NCBI GenBank assembly: GCA_964472565.1
Contig: CAYYNB010000008.1
Coordinates: 6,863 to 70,862, forward strand
Direction: 5' to 3'
Source: DATAMF01 sp964472565
GTDB taxonomy: Bacteria; Chloroflexota; Anaerolineae; Aggregatilineales; Aggregatilineaceae
DNA: 64,000 nt
The notes beneath the pieces were generated by a model that saw only the letters and a list, made by a program, of their open reading frames with translations, was not told the DNA's origin and made no database searches. How positions within the stretch are numbered: the first letter of the stretch is position 1; each line of letters begins with the position of its first letter. Below, piece after piece: positions 36,201 to 43,429 of this stretch. The position numbers and the translations under genes are program-made.

Positions 36201-38815
36201 GTCCGTTCGCCCGGCCCGGTCTGAATGAGGCTGAAACACCCGTCGAAACCAAAGCGGAAGTCAAACTGGACGAGAAACCGCTCGACATTCCCGCCGCTGC
36301 GCCAGCGTCTTCAACTCCGGGAGCCGACAAACCGGAACTATCCGGCGACTTTAAACGTCCGACATTCCCTGAACGGCCCCGCCCGGCATTCCCGCGCCAG
36401 CCGGAGCCAATAAAAGAAGAAGACAAGGCCGAACCGGACAAACCGGAAGTCAAGCTGGAAGAAGCACCCAAACCGCCGGACCCCGTTGCCGCCGAACAAC
36501 CGGCACGCCCCATCGGGATTCTGCATACGCCGTCCACCCCGCAGCCTGAAAATTCGGATGCCAACAAACCCGACGGCGAAGAACCATCCGCAAGCGCCAA
36601 ACCAGATACCCCGCAGCCTGCTGCGGAAGAGCCGCGCGCACGTCCGGCTTTTGCCGGAGGATTACCGCCGCGCCCCTTCGAACGCCGTCCACTTGGCGCG
36701 CCAGAACCCGAAGCGACCAGCCCCACTGATCCGCCTACCGTGACCGCCGCCCAGCCCACCGCGCCAGCGGTAGCTCCTGCGCGGCCTGTTTTCCCGCCGC
36801 GTCCCCTGCCCAATCTGGCTGAGGATAAGGACGACGAAGACAAAGAGGACGATGATGATCTGGACCTCGATCTGGCGGATGACGACGCGGACGACGATGT
36901 GGAAGATGATGAGGACGACACGCCAGAACGCCCCGCGCTCAATATGAATGTAAATGCGGCGAATGCGAATGCGCGCCCACCGTTCCCGCACCGCACCGTT
37001 CCCCCACCGATGCCCACCACGCCACCGCCCGCTCCCGCAACCGGAACGCAGCCCGGCGCGATGACGCCGCCCAATCGTCCGGCGATGCCCACCCCGCAGC
37101 GCCCGCTGGCTTCACCGCCGCCCGCCCAACAGCCACCCGCCGCCGCCGCACGTCCAGCCCCAATGCCGCCCGCCCACCAGCCGCCGCCGGCGCAACCGCA
37201 TCCCCAGACGCAGACACCACCCGGACAACCTGCGCCCCGGCCCCAACAGACAGCCACCGCAGCCGCCAAACCCGGCGCGAAAAAATGGCAGTTGCCCGAC
37301 TTCCGCGAGATTTTGCACAAGGGCGAAGAACAGCGCATCAACGATGAGGTGCTGCTCGACAAAGCGCGCGTCATCGAAGACACGCTCGCCAGTTTTGGCG
37401 CGCCCGGCAAGGTGGTTGAAGTCAACCCCGGCCCCGTGATCACCCAGTTCGGCGTCGAACCGGACTACCTCATGGGTCGCGGCGGCAAGAAAACCCGTGT
37501 CAAAGTGGGATCGATTGCCCGTCTTGACGCCGACCTTGCGCTGGCCCTCGCGGCTAAAACGATCCGTATCGAAGCCCCGGTTCCCGGCAAAGGGTTTGTC
37601 GGCATCGAAGTACCTAACGATCAACTCGCACGGGTCGGCCTCTACGATGTCATGGAATCGCCGGAGTTTGCCAAGATCGACTCGAAGCTGCGGATTTCGC
37701 TCGGCTTGAGCGTCGATGGTGCGCCCGTTGCCGCCGACATGACTGCCATGCCCCACCTGCTGATCGCGGGGACGACGGGTTCTGGTAAATCTGTCTGCGT
37801 CAACTCGATTATCTCGTGTTTGCTGCTCTCCAACACCCCGGACGAAGTGCAGTTCATTATGGTTGACCCCAAGCGCGTCGAACTCACCGGCTACAATGGG
37901 ATTCCGCATCTCGTCGCGCCCGTCGTGGTCGATCTGGAACGGATCGTCGGTGTGTTGCAGTGGGTCCAGCGCGAAATGGAAGAGCGCTACCGCAAATTCG
38001 CCGCCATCGCCGCCCGTAACATCGTGGACTACAACAGCAAGCTCACGCCATCAGAGAAGAAACTGCCCTACTATGTCGTGGTCGTAGACGAATTAGCCGA
38101 CCTGATGATGCTGGCCCCGGATGAAACCGAACGCCTGCTGGCTCGTCTCGCGCAGATGGCCCGCGCCACCGGCATCCATCTGATCATCAGTACACAGCGA
38201 CCCAGCGTGGATATCATCACCGGCCTGATCAAAGCCAACTTCCCGGCCCGGATCGCCTTCGCGGTCGCCTCCTCGGTGGACTCGCGCGTGATCCTCGACC
38301 AGCCCGGTGCCGAAAAGCTGCTCGGACGCGGCGACATGCTCTTCCAGTCGCCTGATGCGGCGGCTCCACTGCGTTTGCAGGGTGTGTTTGTCTCCGACGA
38401 AGAAATCAACCGCATCACCCGCTATTGGAAGAATGTCGGGTTAGAAGGTACCACCGATGTCACACCCGCTAACCGGGAGATCAACTTCACTGCGACACAG
38501 GGCACCATGAGCCGGCCTGCCGTGCCTGCCCGCAAACCCGAATCTCCCCAGGCCGCGTTCTGGGATGAAGTCGGCTCCGTCACCGTTTCGATGGATGACG
38601 ACACGGGCGAAAACGATGGCATGAACGAAGACGAACTGTACGAGCAGGCAGTTGAACTGGTCACGCGCCTCAAAAAGGCATCGATCTCGCTGCTTCAGCG
38701 CCGCCTGCGCATCGGCTACACCCGCGCCGCCCGCCTGATCGACAAAATGGAACTGGACGGCATTGTAGGCCCCGCCGAAAGCGGCAGCAAACCCCGCGAG
38801 GTCCTCAAGGGATAA
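33209..38815 (+). CDS. ftsK: FtsK/SpoIIIE DNA translocase with very long repetitive disordered N-terminus
   Basis: About 1868 residues, more than twice the 750-900 typical outside proteobacteria. Residues about 1-540 are low-complexity Asp/Lys/Arg/Gly/Pro-rich with four near-identical units containing GGFGAPRPGAPG and SPIGADKDDDD. About 545-730 holds four membrane helices. About 735-1365 is Ala/Pro/Glu-rich with an acidic run. The motor then follows: Walker A GTTGSGKSV (about 1520), Walker B YYVVVVDELADLMM (about 1625), STQRPSVDIITG, and the KOPS-reading gamma winged helix (about 1811-1855, VTRLKKASISLLQRRLRIGYTRAA). It pumps chromosomal DNA at the division septum. Start ATG chosen over TTG at 33200. 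The promoter carries a palindromic operator. Confidence 0.93.
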   Translation: MVNRFRRRDDDDDERRENDRNSDSKSRSSGGRGSDSGKSGDKEKESGGGRRFGLGGRGDDKKDAPEERRPAPTSSRGLPTPPKGDDKDKGGRFGLGRFGGGGDKDDKKDKGTDRPASRSAASSRDDDKDKGSRYGLGRLVSDKDDKKDTGTGRPPSRSSSSSAKEDDKDKGGRFGFLGRGKSEDKPSDAKPSRSPFVGGDKPDDRKSSRAPGSRAPFGDKDKDDDKPGGARPGGFGAPRPGAPGAGSSPRPGGFGSRSPIGADKDDDDDKPARPGGFGAPRPGAPGGSQSRPGGTPPRPGGFGARSPIGADKDDDDDDRPARPGGFGAPRPGAPGGSQSRPGGFGGRSPIGADKDDDDDDRPGGARPGGFGAPRPGSPGAGSSPRPGGFGSRSPIGADKDDDKPASRPGGFGAPRPSGTRPGFGDKDSDKSSGPPRSASRPSPFGTSTPSRSPSAPGARPGATPSRPEPKKEEKKESRFPFGRSKDKAESPAKSAAKQQDAKKSRAEVKAPPKKSEAAAPRSGTRAAPLPQAKDRGALTAHQGLDFDRKIDLLGLAMVAFSLITFFAVLPSMSLGILPPVQGGLTGTLDNLLSQLFGWGKIALPVAGLIVGVWLMRESFEDFHFEIDYFRLIGALMLFACALTWVHFIELFNDPAPTVAAFDKISYQTAIDQGEGGGWLGHQFYTLLLSQLGDLGTVAVMILWLVMAIMFAFELTLTEIAQIIAGVWAFFKLTPPSRPKRESENVPVLRPGESVLPVAPVAAAPVAAPAAAAPATQQLPLAPTAAVVAASVEAPEPETAPRPQPVIRRRFGNGDSGETTASPVPALPVAAAPPAVETDSEADDKPASSRRLLPRLRLSKSEPEAKAAAPAETPAAAPAPAAATPDVKPDTADTGGRGRFGSLLRRHSDEPEKPALPTPPASAPGAAAPAIAPAATSTPAASAESASEAPARRFGMFGGRPSQPPAAPTESEPAVQPVLASRPATPQVTESAANERPRSPFARPGLNEAETPVETKAEVKLDEKPLDIPAAAPASSTPGADKPELSGDFKRPTFPERPRPAFPRQPEPIKEEDKAEPDKPEVKLEEAPKPPDPVAAEQPARPIGILHTPSTPQPENSDANKPDGEEPSASAKPDTPQPAAEEPRARPAFAGGLPPRPFERRPLGAPEPEATSPTDPPTVTAAQPTAPAVAPARPVFPPRPLPNLAEDKDDEDKEDDDDLDLDLADDDADDDVEDDEDDTPERPALNMNVNAANANARPPFPHRTVPPPMPTTPPPAPATGTQPGAMTPPNRPAMPTPQRPLASPPPAQQPPAAAARPAPMPPAHQPPPAQPHPQTQTPPGQPAPRPQQTATAAAKPGAKKWQLPDFREILHKGEEQRINDEVLLDKARVIEDTLASFGAPGKVVEVNPGPVITQFGVEPDYLMGRGGKKTRVKVGSIARLDADLALALAAKTIRIEAPVPGKGFVGIEVPNDQLARVGLYDVMESPEFAKIDSKLRISLGLSVDGAPVAADMTAMPHLLIAGTTGSGKSVCVNSIISCLLLSNTPDEVQFIMVDPKRVELTGYNGIPHLVAPVVVDLERIVGVLQWVQREMEERYRKFAAIAARNIVDYNSKLTPSEKKLPYYVVVVDELADLMMLAPDETERLLARLAQMARATGIHLIISTQRPSVDIITGLIKANFPARIAFAVASSVDSRVILDQPGAEKLLGRGDMLFQSPDAAAPLRLQGVFVSDEEINRITRYWKNVGLEGTTDVTPANREINFTATQGTMSRPAVPARKPESPQAAFWDEVGSVTVSMDDDTGENDGMNEDELYEQAVELVTRLKKASISLLQRRLRIGYTRAARLIDKMELDGIVGPAESGSKPREVLKG

Positions 38816-38820
38816 TAGAC

Positions 38821-38847
38821 AGGGCAGAAAAATCTGCCCTTTTTTTA
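38821..38847 (+). terminator. Terminator after ftsK
   Basis: Stem AGGGCAGA (38821-38828) with TCTGCCCT (38833-38840), AAAA loop, then seven T. Confidence 0.92.
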
Positions 38848-38900
38848 TCCAGTAACCCCGCGTTACAATAGCTCGCAAATCGAACAAAGGAGCGAGTCGC

Positions 38901-41159
38901 GTGGGAGCATCCAGCATCACAGAAGGGTTAAATGCACAGCAGATCGAGGCGGTCACAGCGGGTGATGGTCCAGTCCTGGTAATGGCCGGACCGGGCAGCG
39001 GCAAAACCCGCGTCCTGACCCACCGCATCGCCTATCTCGTGCAGGTTATGGGCATCCCGGCCTGGCATATCATGGCGGTGACGTTTACCAACAAAGCCGC
39101 GAAGGAAATGCGAGACCGTATCACGCGGCTGTTGGGTGAATCCGGCAACCTGGATGGGCTGAACGTGGGGACCTTCCACGCCATCTGCGCCCGTCTGCTG
39201 CGCCAGGAAGCCGATAATACGCGCTTCACCCGCGACTATCTGATCTACGACACCGACGATCAGATCATGCTGATGAAGCAGGTGCTGGCGGAACTGAATC
39301 TGGACCCGAAAAAATACAATCCGCGCGGCATGTTGAGCAAAATTTCCGAAGCGAAAAACGAACTCGTCACTGCCGCCCGTTTTCCGGCCAACGATTATCG
39401 CGGCGAAATTCTGCGCCGCATCTATCTTCGTTATGAAGAACTGCTGCGGGTTAACAATGCCCGCGATTTTGACGATCTGCTCATGCACAGCGTCCAGCTT
39501 TTTGAGGAAAATCCCGATGTGTTAGAGCGTTACCAGCGCCGCTACCAGCACATTCTGGTAGACGAATTCCAGGATACCAACATGGCACAGTATCGCCTTG
39601 TGCAGTTGCTGGCAGGCGAACGCCGCAACCTGTTCGCCGTGGGCGACCCCGATCAGAGCATCTATGCCTTTCGCGGAGCCGACTACCGCAATGTGACGCG
39701 CTTCCGCCAGGATTATCCCGAATCGCGCACCATTCTATTGGGCCAGAACTACCGCTCGCACCAGTTTATTCTCGATGCGGCGATGGGTGTGATCAGCAAA
39801 AATCCGGGCCGTATCGATAATCCGCTGTTCAGTGATCGCAAAAAAGGCCCGCGCCTGACGCTCTACGAGGCCTATAACGAGGATGACGAAGCGCAGTTTA
39901 TTGTCACCTCGATTGCCGAACTGATCTCATCGGGCCGTTATTATCCCGGCGACTTTGCTATCATGTACCGCACCAACGCCCAATCCCGCGCCCTGGAAGA
40001 AGCCTTTTTGCGCGCTCAACTGCCCTACCGGCTGGTAGGGGCCACGCGTTTCTATTCCCGCCGCGAAGTCAAAGACGCGCTGGCCTATCTGCGCCTGATC
40101 CACAATGCCGATGATAATGTCAGCCTGGAACGTATCATCAACGTCCCGCCGCGCGGCATCGGGCAGAAAACCATTGATGAGTTACATGCCTGGGCGCAGT
40201 CGCTCAAAATCACCGCATCGCAGGCCCTTTCCCGCCTGCTGGCCGATGAAGAAGCGCCCTTCAGCGGGCGTTCGCGCAAAGCCCTGGCCGAGTTTGCTGC
40301 CCAGTTGCAGGACTGGCAGGCTGCCAAAAACGAACTCGCCCCCTCGGAACTGCTCACCCGCGTGCTCAAAGAGACAGGTTATCTGTCTTATCTGGATGAT
40401 GGTTCCGAAGAAGGCCGCAGCCGCGCCGAAAACGTGCTCGAACTGCGCGGGGTGGCCGAAAGTTATGTAGGTCTGGATCTGACCGTCTTCCTCGAAGAAG
40501 TCGCGCTGATCTCCGATGTCGATACCCGCGACAACGAGTCCGCCGCGCCGAGCCTGCTCACCCTGCATGCCGCCAAAGGGCTGGAATATCCGGTGGTGTT
40601 CATTGTCGGGCTGGAAGAAGGCGTTCTGCCGCACATGCGCTCGATGGAAGACCCCAACGCCATGCAGGAAGAGCGCCGCCTGATGTACGTCGGCCTGACC
40701 CGCGCCAAAGAGCGCCTCTATCTGATCTATGCCTTCCGCCGTTCACTCTACGGCGACAGCAGCGCGAATATGCCCTCCCGCTTCCTCTACGACATTCCCG
40801 ACGAGGTGCGCGAAGGGGCGCTGCTCCGTCCAAAGGGAGCCTCTGCCGCGCAGTCGCAGCAGTATGGCGATCTGACCCGTTGGGAACGGGCCGCGTCCGC
40901 GTCGGCATCCAGCGCGACACCTCGCCGCGAAGCCGCCGCCAAGCGTGAATCATCGCCCAAGCGCGAACTTCCCAAGCGCCCCGAAAAAGAAACCCGCTTC
41001 AAGGCGGGCATGTGCGTCTGGCATTCCAAGTATGGCGAAGGCGTCGTCGTAACCAGCCACGCGCGCGGCGAAATGGAAGAAGTGGATGTGCTCTTCCCCG
41101 GCGGCGCGGGCCAGAAAACGATCATCGGAGATTTCCTCAAGCCCATCGAGAGCAAATAA
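38901..41159 (+). CDS. pcrA: UvrD/PcrA-type superfamily 1 DNA helicase
   Basis: 752 residues, standard for PcrA. Starts at GTG after AAAGGAGCGAG. Motifs in order: Q motif LNAQQIEAV, Walker A MAGPGSGKTR (about 30), GTFHAICARLLR, VDEFQDTN (about 220), GDPDQSIYAFRGAD, QNYRSHQFIL, HAAKGLEYPVVF (about 555) and VGLTRAKERLYL (about 600). The C-terminus has the tudor-like KYGEGVVV RNA-polymerase-binding segment. It unwinds DNA 3'-5' in repair and replication-conflict resolution. A TACAAT -10 lies upstream, after the ftsK terminator, so it is separately transcribed. Confidence 0.95.
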   Translation: MGASSITEGLNAQQIEAVTAGDGPVLVMAGPGSGKTRVLTHRIAYLVQVMGIPAWHIMAVTFTNKAAKEMRDRITRLLGESGNLDGLNVGTFHAICARLLRQEADNTRFTRDYLIYDTDDQIMLMKQVLAELNLDPKKYNPRGMLSKISEAKNELVTAARFPANDYRGEILRRIYLRYEELLRVNNARDFDDLLMHSVQLFEENPDVLERYQRRYQHILVDEFQDTNMAQYRLVQLLAGERRNLFAVGDPDQSIYAFRGADYRNVTRFRQDYPESRTILLGQNYRSHQFILDAAMGVISKNPGRIDNPLFSDRKKGPRLTLYEAYNEDDEAQFIVTSIAELISSGRYYPGDFAIMYRTNAQSRALEEAFLRAQLPYRLVGATRFYSRREVKDALAYLRLIHNADDNVSLERIINVPPRGIGQKTIDELHAWAQSLKITASQALSRLLADEEAPFSGRSRKALAEFAAQLQDWQAAKNELAPSELLTRVLKETGYLSYLDDGSEEGRSRAENVLELRGVAESYVGLDLTVFLEEVALISDVDTRDNESAAPSLLTLHAAKGLEYPVVFIVGLEEGVLPHMRSMEDPNAMQEERRLMYVGLTRAKERLYLIYAFRRSLYGDSSANMPSRFLYDIPDEVREGALLRPKGASAAQSQQYGDLTRWERAASASASSATPRREAAAKRESSPKRELPKRPEKETRFKAGMCVWHSKYGEGVVVTSHARGEMEEVDVLFPGGAGQKTIIGDFLKPIESK

Positions 41160-41185
41160 AAAGGGGGCCAATTGGTCCCCTACTC
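41155..41185 (-). terminator. Terminator of the SH3-serine hydrolase gene (minus strand)
   Basis: On the minus strand GGGGACCAATTGGCCCCC forms a hairpin followed by TTTTTATTT. It lies in the gap convergent with pcrA. Confidence 0.65.
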
Positions 41186-41201
41186 ATCCTGTATCAATCG
41201 T

Positions 41202-43001
41202 TTATGGTTGGATCGTCGCCGTCGGCGTAACCGTGACGGTGGTCCCTGGCTGAATAGCATCTGCCGTCAGCATCGGCAGCGGTGCAGTCGTCGTCAGCGC
41301 GGTCATCACCCCACCGCCCAGCGGATCGCATTCGCCCGGCACAATGCCAATCGTCGGCGCGCTGATCGCGTAATTGGGATTGAGCGCATTCCACACCAGC
41401 CGCGACAGCTCCGCGATGACGGGCGATGAGTCTTCCTGGAACAGCAGGTGATCTTCCTCGTACATCACCACCGTCATCACATAGGCACTCTCCGGCCCGA
41501 TGACGATTCCCGCGTCCCCGTGCGCCTCGTCGATCCACCCGTGCTTGTGGATCACTTTTGCGCCGCTCGGAACGCCCGCTTCCAAAAACACATTGATCAC
41601 ATTCCCGTCCATCGCGGCCAGCATCCGGCGGCATTCCTGCGCATCAAAATCATTCGGATACCGCTCCATCAGCAGTCCGGTTTCGTTCTCGGCGCACTGG
41701 TAAATTCCCGCCAGCAGCCACCCCAGATCGGACGGCACCACCTGATTATAAGCGTCGGGCTGCGCGCTGACCTGATCAGCGTTCGTTTGCAGTGTTGCGC
41801 CGCTGGTGGGCGGCGGCGCGTTCGGATCGGTGACATATTCCCGCATAATAAAGGTGCCGCGCAGATCAAGACTCTGCATCAATGCCGTGACACGCTGTGC
41901 CCCGCGCAGCGTATCCCCTTCGCCGATCAAGCCCAGCAGGTCATTGGTGGTGATATTCTCACTGCACATCATCGTATCCGCCACCAGAAAGGCGTCTTCC
42001 GGGCTGAGCGGCCCCTCGTGACGCTGGAAATATGTCACCAGAATCGGAATCTTGGTCAGACTCATGCCGCTAAAAGCAACTTTATCATACAAGGAGAAGG
42101 TATCGCCCGTTTTGAGATCCATCACAAACACCGAGGCCAACCGGTCCGTGTACGGCGCAAATCGATGCTCAAGCAGGTATTCGAAAATCGGCTCGCCCAC
42201 CGTTGACGCCAGCGCACCGGACGGCGCACGGGCACTATCCCAGGGCGCACCGTTCACCGTCACAATCTGCGGCGTAGCAGTAAGCTGGGGCAGCGTAAAA
42301 TTAGTCTGGCTGGTATAGGGCACCTGGCTGGTATCGCCCGTAATATCCACCAGTTCCTCATAAATCCATCCGGTAGTCTGCGCCGCATTCGTCAGCGCCA
42401 CATGCAGCCAGGGATACAGCGCATGAAATTCGAGCAGCCGGAAACTCGTTCCCTGCGGCACTTCCACAATCGAAGGATACTCCACGCCCGGACCATACCG
42501 GATATTCGCCTCACCTTTGGTTATCACCAGCGGCCCATTGATCGTCGCGGTAGCAGTCGGGACACTGGATGTCGCTTCGGGCGTGCTGCTTAGACTGCCC
42601 AATGGACTCGTTGCGGTGCTGACGGCGGTGCTAATGCTTGCGCTGGTCGGGGTGGCAGTTTGCAGCGGCGGAAAGTCGCTCGTGGAGGGCACCAGCCCCA
42701 TATTTCCGGTAACATTCACCACATCCAGATACACCCAGGCTTGCACCGCCGCCGGATATTCAATCCGCAGCCAGGGAACCAGGGCATGCTGTGCCACAAT
42801 CGCATACTGGGTCCCTGGGACAATCTCAGCCACCACCGGATACTCGACCCCCGGCCCGCTGCGCAGATTCGCCTGAATGATCGCTTCCGCATAAGCCGCT
42901 GCCGTTTGCTGGCGCGGCGTGCCATGCGCCCCCACCGCCGAATGTCCCAGCACCACCAGCAGCAGGAGCAGTCCTGTTGTCCATCGCTTCCCTGGTCCCA
43001 T
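41202..43001 (-). CDS. Exported SH3-domain serine hydrolase, class A beta-lactamase fold
   Basis: 599 residues with a signal peptide (GLLLLLVVLGHSAVGAHG) and GGGAGGATGGT before the ATG. Two bacterial SH3-like repeats (NLRSGPGVEYPVVAEI and NIRYGPGVEYPSIVEV, about 45-105 and 165-225) precede a class A beta-lactamase/transpeptidase-fold domain. SLTK (about 313) is the S-x-x-K nucleophile, SEN occupies the SDN position and KHGWI the KTG position. The variant motifs suggest a cell-wall-directed hydrolase or carboxypeptidase more than a true antibiotic beta-lactamase. SH3 repeats would target peptidoglycan. The Thr/Ser/Pro linkers are low complexity. Confidence 0.8.
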   Translation of the reverse strand: MGPGKRWTTGLLLLLVVLGHSAVGAHGTPRQQTAAAYAEAIIQANLRSGPGVEYPVVAEIVPGTQYAIVAQHALVPWLRIEYPAAVQAWVYLDVVNVTGNMGLVPSTSDFPPLQTATPTSASISTAVSTATSPLGSLSSTPEATSSVPTATATINGPLVITKGEANIRYGPGVEYPSIVEVPQGTSFRLLEFHALYPWLHVALTNAAQTTGWIYEELVDITGDTSQVPYTSQTNFTLPQLTATPQIVTVNGAPWDSARAPSGALASTVGEPIFEYLLEHRFAPYTDRLASVFVMDLKTGDTFSLYDKVAFSGMSLTKIPILVTYFQRHEGPLSPEDAFLVADTMMCSENITTNDLLGLIGEGDTLRGAQRVTALMQSLDLRGTFIMREYVTDPNAPPPTSGATLQTNADQVSAQPDAYNQVVPSDLGWLLAGIYQCAENETGLLMERYPNDFDAQECRRMLAAMDGNVINVFLEAGVPSGAKVIHKHGWIDEAHGDAGIVIGPESAYVMTVVMYEEDHLLFQEDSSPVIAELSRLVWNALNPNYAISAPTIGIVPGECDPLGGGVMTALTTTAPLPMLTADAIQPGTTVTVTPTATIQP

Positions 43002-43042
43002 ACCATCCTCCCTGTTGGCACTTCATCACTTTTTGGTTAAAA

Positions 43043-43065
43043 ACAAAAAAGGCGATCCACCGCCT
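43043..43065 (-). terminator. Terminator downstream of tRNA-Lys (minus strand)
   Basis: AGGCG/CGCCT stem on the minus strand followed by TTTTTTGTTTTT. Confidence 0.6.
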
Positions 43066-43093
43066 ATGTGTGGACCGCCCCCCCAGTTTTCAG

Positions 43094-43165
43094 TGAGCGT
43101 GAGAGGACTCGAACCTCTAACCAATGGCTTAAAAGGCCACTGCTCTGCCATTGAGCTACACGCCC
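43094..43165 (-). tRNA. tRNA-Lys (anticodon UUU)
   Basis: The minus strand reads GGGCGTG acceptor, TA, D-arm GCTC...GAGC, anticodon stem GTGGC/GCCAT with loop CTTTTAA (anticodon TTT), variable TGGTT, T-arm AGAGG-TTCGAGT-CCTCT, acceptor CACGCTC, discriminator A. All arms pair (one G-U in the acceptor). CCA is not encoded. Confidence 0.95.
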
Positions 43166-43429
43166 GAACTCAATGGGCAGTAGTATAACACAAATTCTGG
43201 GCATTTCAACGGCGGACTTTGCAACGAATCGTTTTTTTCGGTGTTCTATTAACAGATTCGATCATTCGACGAATTTCTAATGCAATTTATGCGTTTGATC
43301 CAAAAAGATGTTATAGCCATTTGCAGAGAAAGTAGTATTATAGAGCAGGGCTACCACATAGCCACTCACAGCTTGAAAAGCTACTGTTGTCCACATTTCA
43401 AAAAATCATAGTGAGGAGAAAGAGAATCT

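Noticed and set aside
35257..37443. 728-residue open frame on the minus strand inside ftsK
   Set aside because: Antisense shadow of Ala/Pro-rich codons; Ser/Gly-rich composition, no domains, no ribosome site.
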